From Henriciella marina DSM 19595 (lineage in GTDB: Bacteria > Pseudomonadota > Alphaproteobacteria > Caulobacterales > Hyphomonadaceae), in assembly GCF_000376805.1 (NCBI RefSeq), contig NZ_AQXT01000002.1, positions 372,001 to 436,000 of the forward strand: a stretch of 64,000 nt of DNA, read 5' to 3'. The position numbers were made by a program, and so were the translations under genes. Every line of letters starts with the position of its first letter. Positions within the stretch are counted from its first letter, which is position 1. The notes under the pieces are model-generated. The model saw only the letters and a program-made list of their open reading frames with translations. It did not search any database and was not told the DNA's origin. Shown here one piece after another: positions 16,858 through 25,023 of the stretch.

Positions 16858-18237
16858 GTGAAGAACGAAATCATGGTGCAGTCACGGTGTATGGGCGGTG
16901 TACTGGCGGTGTTTCTGGCGGTGTTTCTGGCGGCGGCCTGCACAAATGCAGCTGATCCGGCAGAAAACGCGCCTGCATCGCCGCCCGAAAGCGCAGATGC
17001 CGGCGCAGAGGCAGGTGCTTCGTTCAGCGAAGAGGGGCTCGCCGCGCTCGACGATCTTCTCGCAGGCTATGTCGGGGCAGGGCAGGTGGCTGGCATCGAA
17101 GCCCTGCTCGTTCAGGATGGCGAGGTCGTCTATTCCGCTGCCCATGGACTGCGCGATGTCGAAGAGCAGACCCCTCTCGGCGAGGACACGATCTGGCGCA
17201 TCTATTCCATGACAAAGCCGGTCACCAGTGTAGCTCTGATGCAGCTTTTTGAAGACGGCAAGTTCGAGCTCGACGATCCGCTGAGCGATTACATTCCCGA
17301 GTTCGAGAACCTGCAGGTGCTGGCCGGTGAGAGTGAGGACGGCACGCCCATCCTTGAACCACTGGAACGCGAGCCGACTATTCGCGATGCCATGCGCCAT
17401 ACGGCAGGGTTCGCCTATGGCCTGTTCGGACAGGATTATGCGAACCGCCAGTTCCGGGAGACCGGCATCCTCCGTTCGCAGGATCTCGACATGCTGGTCG
17501 ACAAGGTCGCCGACGTGCCGCTCCTGTTCCAGCCAGGCGAGCAATGGTCTTACTCAATCAGCGTCGATATCCAGGGTTACCTCATCGAGCACTTCTCGGG
17601 CATGAGCCTTGGCGAGTATCTCGACGCCAACATTTTCACCCCGCTGGGAATGGATGACACCGGCTTTTTTGTTCCAGACGGCGATTATGAGCGCTTCGCT
17701 GACCTGATGGTCTGGTCGTCCGAGGCAGGTCGCTTCGTGCCGGTGCCGGAGACCCGTGAAAGCCAGGGGGCACTGCCTTACCTCTATCGTGAGGAGACCG
17801 TACCGTTTGAGTCGGGTGGGCACGGGCTTGTCTCGACAATTGATGACTATGCCCGCTTCAGCCAGATGATGCTGAATGGAGGGAGCCTCGATGGCGCAGA
17901 GATCATTTTACCAGAGACAGTCGACCTGATGACGAGCGACCAGCTGCCCGAAGATCTGGGCATTCGGTTCAACGGTACGGCGCGGGCCACCATGACGGCA
18001 GAGCCGCACAAGTTTGGCCTGGGCTGGGGCGTTATCTCAGACCCTGAAGGCATGGCGAGCCCTGCAGGGGCTGGCACCTACTATTGGGGCGGCGCCGCGG
18101 GAACGTGGTTCTGGATCGACCCGGTGAACGATCTGTACTTTATTGGCATGATCCAGCGGTTCGGTGATAATCCTGACATGCCGTTCGAGCCGCGTGCCCA
18201 GTCGATGGCGCTGGTCTACCAGGCCTTGCAGGAATAG
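16858..18237 (+). CDS. Serine hydrolase lipoprotein (class C beta-lactamase/esterase family)
   Basis: 459 residues from a GTG with GGGAGGA 7 nt upstream. A signal peptide with a lipobox-like end (AVFLAAAC) predicts a lipoprotein. The Ser-x-x-Lys nucleophile motif is in IYSMTKPVTS (around residue 118), with YSISVD as the Tyr motif and a glycine-rich HxG-like segment (YYWGGAAGTWFWID) near the C-terminus. Family members are esterases, D-amino peptidases or transpeptidase-like enzymes; true beta-lactamase activity is unlikely to be the physiological role. A 12-bp tandem duplication lies inside the signal sequence (16909-16932). Confidence 0.88.
   Translation: MKNEIMVQSRCMGGVLAVFLAVFLAAACTNAADPAENAPASPPESADAGAEAGASFSEEGLAALDDLLAGYVGAGQVAGIEALLVQDGEVVYSAAHGLRDVEEQTPLGEDTIWRIYSMTKPVTSVALMQLFEDGKFELDDPLSDYIPEFENLQVLAGESEDGTPILEPLEREPTIRDAMRHTAGFAYGLFGQDYANRQFRETGILRSQDLDMLVDKVADVPLLFQPGEQWSYSISVDIQGYLIEHFSGMSLGEYLDANIFTPLGMDDTGFFVPDGDYERFADLMVWSSEAGRFVPVPETRESQGALPYLYREETVPFESGGHGLVSTIDDYARFSQMMLNGGSLDGAEIILPETVDLMTSDQLPEDLGIRFNGTARATMTAEPHKFGLGWGVISDPEGMASPAGAGTYYWGGAAGTWFWIDPVNDLYFIGMIQRFGDNPDMPFEPRAQSMALVYQALQE
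16909..16932 (+). repeat. 12-bp perfect tandem duplication in a signal peptide
   Basis: GTGTTTCTGGCG occurs twice in direct succession and duplicates VFLA in the hydrophobic core of the lipoprotein signal. It is in frame, so copy-number change would lengthen or shorten the signal by four residues. Confidence 0.8.
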
Positions 18238-18311
18238 TGTGATATTTCGCTGTTTTTCTCGACGTGACACGGCAGAGAGATAGATAGGCGCAGCCTTTGC
18301 AGGACATATCC

Positions 18312-19079
18312 ATGACAGCACCTACCGCCGCTATCTGCCTCATCGGGGACGAGCTTCTTTCAGGACGCACGCGGGACATCAACGTCCAGCAGATTGCGGG
18401 ATATCTGCGTCCGCTCGGCATTCCAGTCGAAGAAGTACGGATCGTACCCGACGTTCAGGCGCGCATCGTCGAGGCGGTCAATGCGCTTCGGGAACGCTAT
18501 GCTTATGTCTTCACGACGGGCGGGATCGGGCCGACCCATGACGATATTACGGCGGATGCGATTGCCGCCGCCTTCGGCATCGGGATCGACAAGCATCCCG
18601 ATGTGATGGCGATGTTACAGGAACGCTATGACGAGATCGGCACCGAATTCACCGAGGCGCGCCAGCGCATGGCGCGCATTCCCGACGGCGCAAGCCTGAT
18701 CGAGAACCCGGTATCGGGGGCGCCAGGCTTTCAGACCGGGAATGTCTTCACTTTGGCGGGTGTGCCTTCCATTGTTCAGGGCATGCTTCAGGATGTCGGT
18801 CACAGGCTGGAGCATGGCAGGGTGGTCCATGCACGGACGGTCCGTGTGCCGGGCCTGCGCGAAGGCGATATCGCCGAGGCGCTCAGCGAGCTCGACAAGT
18901 CTTATGAAGAGGTGAGCTTCGGCTCCTATCCCTGGTTCAGGTCAGTGAACGATCATGGTGTGTCGCTGATCGCTCGCTCTGCTGATGAAGCCGCGCTGAC
19001 CACCGCAGCGCAGAAGCTTGTCGAACTGGCTGCCTCCGTCGGTGGGGACGGCGAAGTCATAGAAGGAGAAGCAAGTTGA
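18312..19079 (+). CDS. CinA N-terminal-like (MoCF-domain) molybdopterin-binding family protein
   Basis: 255 residues. It begins AAICLIGDELLSGRTRDIN and contains YVFTTGGIGPTHDDITADA, the signature of the competence/damage-inducible CinA N-terminal domain. The C-terminal CinA nicotinamide-nucleotide amidase domain is absent, as in many alphaproteobacterial single-domain versions. The related COG1058 domain in full CinA hydrolyses ADP-ribose-type pyrophosphates; activity here is inferred. An AGGA site is 7 nt before the chosen ATG. It overlaps the next gene by 4 nt (TTGA). Confidence 0.9.
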   Translation: MTAPTAAICLIGDELLSGRTRDINVQQIAGYLRPLGIPVEEVRIVPDVQARIVEAVNALRERYAYVFTTGGIGPTHDDITADAIAAAFGIGIDKHPDVMAMLQERYDEIGTEFTEARQRMARIPDGASLIENPVSGAPGFQTGNVFTLAGVPSIVQGMLQDVGHRLEHGRVVHARTVRVPGLREGDIAEALSELDKSYEEVSFGSYPWFRSVNDHGVSLIARSADEAALTTAAQKLVELAASVGGDGEVIEGEAS

Positions 19080-19567
19080 GCAGGCCCACTCTCTCAAGGA
19101 CCCCGGTGATCATCCTGTCGGGGATCGCCATGGTCGCCATCGGTTTTTGTTTCAGCCTCGTCGCACCGGTCATTGATGGCGAACTTCTCGACATGATCTG
19201 GTCCGGCCCTGCGGCGGAAGCCCGCCTTGCAGAAATGGACGCAGATGCCCGAACGGCCCATTTCTGGACGACGCTGATCATCGATACAGCGTACCCGCTC
19301 GCCTATGGTGCATTTCTGGCTGGGCTGGCAGCGCGTTTTGCACCACAGCGGTTTGCGACGCTCGCCATGATCCCGGCTTTCCTGATCGTGCTTCTGGATC
19401 TCGCTGAAAACACGGTCCAGATGATCGCGCTACAGGACGCAGGCAATTACCTCTGGCTGAAAACCTATCTCACGCCGGCGAAGTTCGGCATGTTCGCCTT
19501 TGCGGTCCTTCTTGCCGGTGTGCTTGGCCTTGTTGCGCTTGCGCGGTTTGCGCTCAGGAACCGCTAG
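19076..19567 (+). CDS. Four-helix membrane protein of unknown function
   Basis: 163 residues from a TTG overlapping the preceding stop (TTGA), with GAAGGAGAAG as ribosome site, so it is probably translated by coupling with the CinA-like gene. Predicted membrane segments are at residues about 11-30, 65-85, 93-115 and 135-158, with a soluble loop (GPAAEARLAEMDADARTAHFW) after the first. I recognise no named family. Its 3' end overlaps the convergent oxidoreductase gene by 14 nt. Confidence 0.78.
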   Translation: MSRPTLSRTPVIILSGIAMVAIGFCFSLVAPVIDGELLDMIWSGPAAEARLAEMDADARTAHFWTTLIIDTAYPLAYGAFLAGLAARFAPQRFATLAMIPAFLIVLLDLAENTVQMIALQDAGNYLWLKTYLTPAKFGMFAFAVLLAGVLGLVALARFALRNR

Positions 19568-21239
19568 GCGGGATGGCTTCGGCAAGAGCTTTGTGAATGT
19601 CGCTGACAACGACAGAGCCTTCGCCAACGCCCGAAGCGACCCGTTTGACCGATCCGATCCGAACATCGCCGACGGCATAGACGCGCGGCCATGAGGTTTC
19701 ATAGCGGGTCGGCATCCGGTCAAGCGTCCAGCCTGCGCGAACAAGGTCGAGATTGGAGAGGTCCGGACCTGTTTTCACGAACCCTTTTTCATCGCAGCTC
19801 ATATGTTGTGGCAGCCAGTCGGTGAAGGGCTGTGCGCCGATGAAGAGGAAGACAAAGCCGATATCGTGCTCGCTCACATCCTTTGTGGTGCGGTGGCGAA
19901 AGCTGAGCCGGGTGAGGCGGTCATGGAGCTGATCCTCGCTGCCCGTGCCGTGAAGCGTGTCGATCTCTGTTTCCGGGTGGAGATGGATGTTCGGCGTTTC
20001 TTCGAGCCGGCGGACGAGATATTCCGACATGGTGTCGCGAACGTTGGGGCGTCTGAACAGGACGTGCACATTGCGGGCGGCCTGACTTAGGAAGACCGCG
20101 CCCTGACCGGCCGAATTGCCTGCACCGACGATGCAGACATCCTGGCCGCCGCAAAGTTGCGCCTCCATCGGCGTGGCGCCGTAATAGATACCGCGCCCTT
20201 CAAAGCGTTCGAGGTTTTCGATCGGCAGGCGGCTGTACTGCGCGCCTGTCGCGATGACGACGGCGCGGGCCTTCAGGCGGCGGCCATCCTTGAGCGACAG
20301 GCAGTAGTTGTCACCGTCGCGGGCAAGATCGACAGCAGTCGCAGGCGAAGCGATGCGTGCGCCAAATTTCTGCGCCTGGATGGAGGCACGCGAAGCAAGC
20401 TCGCGACCCGACACGCCCATGGGGAAGCCTAGATAGTTCTCGATCTTGGAGGACGTGCCCGCCTGTCCGCCGGGGCCATCACTGTCGAGCGTGACGACGG
20501 TCAGGCCCTCGGAGGCAGCATAGACAGATGCCGCAAGTCCGGCAGGCCCTGCGCCCACGACGACAAGGTCCGTGCAGCTATTGTCGGGCACGAGGTCGAG
20601 GCCGAACGCTTCAGACAGTTCACTGACGCCGGGACGCGACATGATGCGGGAACGCCCGCGGATGACGACGGGCAGGTCAGCCGCCTCAATGTCCCGCGCC
20701 TCCATGATGCGTTTTGCCAGCGGGTCCTTGTCCGGGTCGAGCCAGCGATGGGCGATCATGTGTTTGGAAAGCGTGTCGCGGGCGACGAAGACGTCGCGGT
20801 CATGCGCATCGCCGATCACGATGACGGCGCCATGGGCGGCATTGTGCGAGAAGATCCGCCGCGCCGTCAGCGTCCGTACGAAGATGTCGGAGAAGTGCGA
20901 GTTCTCGACCAGCAGACGCTGAAAGCTGTCATGCGAGATATGCAGGACCTCACCATCCTTGCCCATCACGACGCGCGAAAGCGACGCCTGCCCGGTCAGG
21001 ATGGAAATGTCGCCAGCAAACTGGCCGCGCTCCATCCAGCCGAGACGCTTTTCGCCATCTGGCGTTTCGACGAGGATGTCGGTGTGCCCTGAGAGGGTGA
21101 TGAGGCAATCTACATTTGCATCGCCCTCATCCACGAGAGGGGCGCCTGCCGAATGGGTGCGCACGGCGCCAAAAGGCTTCAGCGCTTCGAGCTCCTCGTC
21201 CGAGAAGGTGAAGTTTATGTCGGCAGGAGGCTTACCCAT
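19554..21239 (-). CDS. Cyclic-nucleotide-binding domain fused to thioredoxin reductase-like FAD oxidoreductase
   Basis: 561 residues from the ATG at 21239. Residues 1-130 are a cNMP-binding-like domain (GAPLVDEGDANVDCLITLSG). About 140-215 is a thioredoxin-like linker domain (VIGDAHDRDVFVARDTLSKH). The rest is a TrxR-fold enzyme with VVVGAGPAGLAASVYA (FAD) and CIVGAGNSAGQGAVFLS (NAD(P)H). The redox CxxC of true thioredoxin reductases is missing: that position reads YYGATPMEAQLC. It is therefore not a classic thioredoxin reductase. Membership of the fused regulator/TrxR-like family is clear, the reaction is not. Confidence 0.9.
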   Translation of the reverse strand: MGKPPADINFTFSDEELEALKPFGAVRTHSAGAPLVDEGDANVDCLITLSGHTDILVETPDGEKRLGWMERGQFAGDISILTGQASLSRVVMGKDGEVLHISHDSFQRLLVENSHFSDIFVRTLTARRIFSHNAAHGAVIVIGDAHDRDVFVARDTLSKHMIAHRWLDPDKDPLAKRIMEARDIEAADLPVVIRGRSRIMSRPGVSELSEAFGLDLVPDNSCTDLVVVGAGPAGLAASVYAASEGLTVVTLDSDGPGGQAGTSSKIENYLGFPMGVSGRELASRASIQAQKFGARIASPATAVDLARDGDNYCLSLKDGRRLKARAVVIATGAQYSRLPIENLERFEGRGIYYGATPMEAQLCGGQDVCIVGAGNSAGQGAVFLSQAARNVHVLFRRPNVRDTMSEYLVRRLEETPNIHLHPETEIDTLHGTGSEDQLHDRLTRLSFRHRTTKDVSEHDIGFVFLFIGAQPFTDWLPQHMSCDEKGFVKTGPDLSNLDLVRAGWTLDRMPTRYETSWPRVYAVGDVRIGSVKRVASGVGEGSVVVSDIHKALAEAIPPSGS

Positions 21240-21320
21240 GGTCTGGCCTTGGCGTTTGTCGGTGGGGCGGTTTAAGTCTCTAGCGACGAACCAGAACAAA
21301 GACCATGGAGAGGAAGCGAG

Positions 21321-22097
21321 ATGTCCGAGAATATCGTGCGCGTGGAGAGAGACGGCCCAGTGGCCATTGTAACGATGAACCGGCCGGATGCGCTGAACGC
21401 GCTCAGCCGCGCGCTGCGTGCCGAGCTGGTGAAAGTGTTCACCGAGCTGGCAAAGGACGACACAGTCCGCGCGGCCGTGCTGACGGGGGAGGGCCGCGCC
21501 TTCACCGCAGGGGTCGATCTCAAGGAAGCGGGGCAGACAGGCTTTGCGCTCGGGGCTGATGGCGGCGATATCGACCTTTCGAAAGGTCTTGCCGCCTTCC
21601 CGTGGCCGATTATCGGCGCAATCAACGGGTTTGCGATTACCGGTGGCTTCGAGCTCGCGCTGATGTGTGACGTCTTGCTGGCATCAGAGAATGCGAAGTT
21701 TGCTGACACACATGCGCGCGTTGGCATCGTGCCAGGCTGGGGGCTCAGCCAGAAACTGCCGCGCATGATCGGCATGAGCCGCGCCAAGGAACTGTCCTTT
21801 ACCGGCAACTTCCTCGATGCAGAGACCGCAGAGCGGTGGGGCCTCGTCAACCGCGTCTACAAGGCTGACGCGCTGTTGCCTGCGGCGATCAAGATGGGCC
21901 ACGAGATGGCAAGCTGTGACGCTGTGCTGCTGCGCAAGTACAAGGCGCTGATCGATGATGGTTTTGCCTCGACGTTCGGCGATGCGATGAAGATGGAAGT
22001 CAAACGCTCTGCTGAGCATGCCCAGTCGGTCACAGCCGACAGTGTCGAACAGGCACGCAAAGCCGTCACGGAACGCGGCCGCGGGCAGAACGGCTAG
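21321..22097 (+). CDS. Enoyl-CoA hydratase/isomerase family protein
   Basis: 258 residues, crotonase fold. The oxyanion-hole segments are GRAFTAGVDLKEAG and FAITGGFELALMCDV. The first catalytic Glu is present (GGFELA), but the second position, usually PE, reads TH in FADTHARVGIVPGWGLS. This THARVG variant is shared by a known subfamily, so the protein may not be a simple hydratase. The neighbouring thiolase (23.2 kb) suggests acyl-CoA metabolism, though the genes are separated by two small exported-protein genes. The ATG follows GAGAGGAAGCGAG. Confidence 0.9.
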   Translation: MSENIVRVERDGPVAIVTMNRPDALNALSRALRAELVKVFTELAKDDTVRAAVLTGEGRAFTAGVDLKEAGQTGFALGADGGDIDLSKGLAAFPWPIIGAINGFAITGGFELALMCDVLLASENAKFADTHARVGIVPGWGLSQKLPRMIGMSRAKELSFTGNFLDAETAERWGLVNRVYKADALLPAAIKMGHEMASCDAVLLRKYKALIDDGFASTFGDAMKMEVKRSAEHAQSVTADSVEQARKAVTERGRGQNG

Positions 22098-22178
22098 GCG
22101 GCTTTGGCAGGCCATAGCTTGGAAACGGGTGTAAACACTCCATTTCTAAAGGGTCATCTGTTTTCCTCGGAGAGTTTC

Positions 22179-22529
22179 ATGTCCAACCGTTTCCTGCTCG
22201 CCTGCCTGCTGCCGCTGGCAATCTCTGTTCCAGCAAGTGCGCAGATCGCGACGAGCAATGAGGACGGCGCGACCGGCGCTTATTCTGACGAGATCGATTC
22301 GTCCTTCACGTCTGAGGGACGTTTCGGGCCGCGCACGGCGCTCGACGACCTTCGGGCGGATGTCGACCGTGACCGCGAGGCAGAAGAGAAGCTTCGCCAG
22401 CGCCAGCAATTGCTCCGCGATACGCAAAGCGCCGAGGAAACCGGGACGCTGTTCGATGATGGTCTGCCGCAGCCGCTGGAAGAAAGCGATCTGGCCGACA
22501 GCGAACTGGCCGAGCCTGAAGACGAGTAG
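22179..22529 (+). CDS. Small exported acidic protein, unknown function
   Basis: 116 residues. A signal peptide (MSNRFLLACLLPLAISVPASAQ) is followed by a mature part dominated by charged residues; residues about 65-90 (DVDRDREAEEKLRQRQQLL) look like a coiled coil, and the C-terminus is strongly acidic (EESDLADSELAEPEDE). No family recognised. TCGGAGAG precedes the ATG. The next gene starts 36 bp downstream, behind its own promoter-like sequence. Confidence 0.75.
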   Translation: MSNRFLLACLLPLAISVPASAQIATSNEDGATGAYSDEIDSSFTSEGRFGPRTALDDLRADVDRDREAEEKLRQRQQLLRDTQSAEETGTLFDDGLPQPLEESDLADSELAEPEDE

Positions 22530-22531
22530 GC

Positions 22532-22557
22532 GGAACCGGGACGGGCAGGGCGCCGTT
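22532..22557 (+). promoter_or_regulatory. EcfG-type promoter match, apparently driving a leaderless gene
   Basis: GGAAC (22532-22536), 17-bp spacer, CGTT (22554-22557). It matches the general stress sigma factor consensus of alphaproteobacteria. Only 8 bases separate the -10 element from the ATG at 22566, so transcription would begin at or next to the start codon. It lies 8 kb from the stress locus, so chance cannot be excluded. Confidence 0.5.
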
Positions 22558-22565
22558 ATAACGGC

Positions 22566-23108
22566 ATGCCTGTTTCCCGCGCCCAAACCCTGAAATCTCT
22601 AACGCTGATTTGCGCCGGCCTGTTGGTCGGCGCGCCTGCATTCGCGCAGGCCGACAAGACCTATGTCGCCCATGGACGCTATTCGAACGATTATGAGGTC
22701 GGTACCTGGTCTGCGGGCGACCGCGCGCGCGGCCCGTCCTATCTCGAGCAGCAATATCTTGCCTCCGATGAGCTTCTCGGAGGGCCCGTCGCAAAGCCGG
22801 GTGAGCGGAGGTTTGATGAAGGGGCAGTTATTGATCGCGGTGCCATCCGCCCTGAATTGAGGACGGCGGGCTATGGCGACGGCGGCCAGCGGGTGGCGCC
22901 TGAGCTTCCCGAGCTGCCGCAAGCGGGCATGCGCGTCGAGGCAATGTCCGGCCTCGACATAGGCTCCGTGGCCATGGTGCAGTCCGGTGAGGCCGGTTCT
23001 GTCGATGCTGTCTGGGTGCGCACGCAGACGGGCGATGTGACCGATCTCATTCAGGTCGAGCGCAGCCGGTTTGAGGTAACAGGCGGCAGGATTATCATCT
23101 CGGGCTGA
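22566..23108 (+). CDS. Exported protein of unknown function, probably leaderless
   Basis: 180 residues. A signal peptide (TLICAGLLVGAPAFAQA) precedes a mature protein with no recognised domain. The C-terminal 70 residues have alternating hydrophobic residues and VWVRTQTGDVTDLIQVERSRF, reminiscent of a small beta-barrel (PRC-barrel-like) fold; that resemblance is weak. No Shine-Dalgarno is visible before the ATG, which sits 8 nt after an EcfG-like -10 element, consistent with leaderless translation. Confidence 0.75.
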   Translation: MPVSRAQTLKSLTLICAGLLVGAPAFAQADKTYVAHGRYSNDYEVGTWSAGDRARGPSYLEQQYLASDELLGGPVAKPGERRFDEGAVIDRGAIRPELRTAGYGDGGQRVAPELPELPQAGMRVEAMSGLDIGSVAMVQSGEAGSVDAVWVRTQTGDVTDLIQVERSRFEVTGGRIIISG

Positions 23109-23198
23109 TCGTCTTCCCTCGATTCCCCCACGGCCCGGGTTGCAAGCAGGCGACTTATTCGCTGTATGGCGATGTCGAACCCCCGGGAGGAATCAAAA

Positions 23199-24413
23199 AT
23201 GCGCGACGTCGTTATCTGTTCACCGCTCCGTCTGCCTGTTGGCGGCTTTGGCGGTGCCCTCAAATCCGAGCAGGCGCATGACCTTGCGTCCTTCCTGGTC
23301 CGCGAGCTGATGAGCCGCACAAGCGTGCCGGCCGAAGCGGTCGACGATTGCGTCTTCGCGCAGTGCTATCCTTCGATGGAAGCGCCAGCGCTTGGCCGCG
23401 TTGTGGCGCTTGATGCTGGACTGACGACGGGTACGGGCGGTCTGCAGATCGACCGGCGTTGCGGCTCCGGCCTGCAGGGCGTCATCTATGCAATCATGCA
23501 GATCGCAACCGGCGCAAGCGATGTGATGATCGCCGGCGGCGCAGAAAGCATGTCGAATGCGCCGTTTTTCTCGACCGAGATGCGCTGGCAGATCAAGGGC
23601 GATGGCCTGATGCTGCATGACGGTCTGACGCGGGGGCGCTATACGGCGGGCGGCAAGTTCCACCCGGTCGAGGGCGGCATGATCGAGACGGCGGAAAACC
23701 TTCGCCGCGACTATGACATCTCTCGCGAAGCCCAGGATGAGTTTGCGTACAATTCACACATGAAAGCCTCGGCGGCGGAGAAAGCCGGCAAGTTCGATAA
23801 GGAAATCGTGCCCTACACGGTCAAGGGCCGGAAGGGCGACACGGTTGTCGAGAAGGATGAGCATATCCGCCACGACTCATCGGTCGAGAAGCTCTCGTCG
23901 CTGCGCGCGCTGCGCGGCAAGGCAGATCCTGACGCGACGGTGACGGCAGGCAATGCGTCTGGCCAGAATGATGGCGCGGCAGCGTGTATCGTCTGCACGC
24001 GCGAAGCTGCCGACAAATACGGGCTGCAGCCTCTGGCGCGGCTGGTGTCCTGGTCGGTGGCTGGCGTGGGCCCCGAGGTTATGGGGATCGGGCCTGTGCC
24101 TTCGACGCAGAAGGCGATGGACCGGGCTGGCTTGAAACTGTCTGACCTCGATGTGATCGAGCTCAATGAGGCGTTCGCGTCGCAGGTTCTGGCGTGCACC
24201 AAGGCGCTCGGCTTCAAGGATGAGGATTATGAGCGCCTGAACCCGAATGGGTCGGGCATTTCGCTTGGGCATCCAGTCGGGGCGACGGGTGTGCGCATCC
24301 TCAGCACGCTGCTCTATGAGATGGAGCGGCGCGAGGCACGCTATGGCCTCGAAACCATGTGTATCGGTGGCGGGCAGGGGCTTGCGGCGATTTTCGAGCG
24401 GGTTGCTGACTGA
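23199..24413 (+). CDS. Acetyl-CoA C-acyltransferase (thiolase)
   Basis: 404 residues. The acyl-accepting Cys is in DRRCGSGLQGVIYAI near residue 89; the second active-site block is NPNGSGISLGHPVGATGVR (His), and the third is ETMCIGGGQGLA (Cys). It condenses or cleaves acyl-CoAs in beta-oxidation or acetoacetyl-CoA formation. The ATG at 23199 follows GGGAGGAATCAAAA; an upstream ATG at 23166 gives 11 additional residues not typical of the family. It ends 64 bp before tRNA-Leu. Confidence 0.95.
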   Translation: MRDVVICSPLRLPVGGFGGALKSEQAHDLASFLVRELMSRTSVPAEAVDDCVFAQCYPSMEAPALGRVVALDAGLTTGTGGLQIDRRCGSGLQGVIYAIMQIATGASDVMIAGGAESMSNAPFFSTEMRWQIKGDGLMLHDGLTRGRYTAGGKFHPVEGGMIETAENLRRDYDISREAQDEFAYNSHMKASAAEKAGKFDKEIVPYTVKGRKGDTVVEKDEHIRHDSSVEKLSSLRALRGKADPDATVTAGNASGQNDGAAACIVCTREAADKYGLQPLARLVSWSVAGVGPEVMGIGPVPSTQKAMDRAGLKLSDLDVIELNEAFASQVLACTKALGFKDEDYERLNPNGSGISLGHPVGATGVRILSTLLYEMERREARYGLETMCIGGGQGLAAIFERVAD

Positions 24414-24477
24414 TCTTGCAGCGGTGCGCGCTTGCACAGGCTGGACAGAGCGAATTAGAGAAAATGCAACGCGCCTC

Positions 24478-24564
24478 GCGGGCGTGGCGAAATTGGTAAA
24501 CGCAAGGGACTTAAAATCCCTCGGCCGTATGGCCTTGCCGGTTCAAGCCCGGCCGCCCGCACCA
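24478..24564 (+). tRNA. tRNA-Leu (UAA)
   Basis: An 87-nt class II tRNA. The 7-bp acceptor stem (24478-24484 with 24554-24560), long variable arm and encoded CCA end are visible. The anticodon TAA is at 24512-24514 inside loop CTTAAAA. It reads UUA and UUG, rare codons in this GC-rich genome. Confidence 0.95.
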
Positions 24565-24579
24565 AATTGTGTCTGAAGT

Positions 24580-24909
24580 CTAGGAAATGGCCCGATTGGG
24601 CTGTGGACGCTGAGGCAGAAAGTCTGCCTGTTCGATGCGTGCCTTACAGCCGGGCAGGGCATCGATAGCGTTTTCATCAAGGATGATCGCCGAGTTGGCT
24701 TTTCCGTTCTCGGACATGACTGGAAGAGCAAACTCGCCCGTCTCATTGCCAAAATCTGACCGAACCGGGATGAGCGGCGAGCCAGCACGGCAAGCGTCTT
24801 CGGCCTGGGTCATTTCGGCAGATGTAAGGTGGACCGTATCGGCCATGGCCGGCGCAATCGCGGCTGTGGCGGCGACCAGTGTGGCAGAGAGAAACCTTGA
24901 AAGCGTCAT
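24580..24909 (-). CDS. Small exported protein, predicted general stress response target
   Basis: 109 residues from the ATG at 24909. A signal peptide (SRFLSATLVAATAAIAPAMA) precedes a short mature region with two Cys (EDACRAG and LPGCKAR) that could form a disulfide. No family recognised. An exact EcfG-type promoter ends 31 bp upstream of this ATG, supporting this start over longer options that would begin inside or above the promoter. Confidence 0.72.
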   Translation of the reverse strand: MTLSRFLSATLVAATAAIAPAMADTVHLTSAEMTQAEDACRAGSPLIPVRSDFGNETGEFALPVMSENGKANSAIILDENAIDALPGCKARIEQADFLPQRPQPNRAIS

Positions 24910-24940
24910 GGCGTCAAAATCATCCGATTGCTGACAGAGA

Positions 24941-24965
24941 AACGCCGCATGCGAAGGGCGGTTCC
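24941..24965 (-). promoter_or_regulatory. EcfG-type general stress promoter
   Basis: Read on the minus strand: GGAAC, 16-bp spacer, CGTT. This is the exact consensus used by EcfG/SigT sigma factors. It points at the exported protein gene starting at 24909, giving a leader of about 25 nt. Confidence 0.75.
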
Positions 24966-25023
24966 CGCGCTCACGCATCGTTAATGATTTTTAGAATGCG
25001 GCATCTTCAGCGATTCGCTAGCG

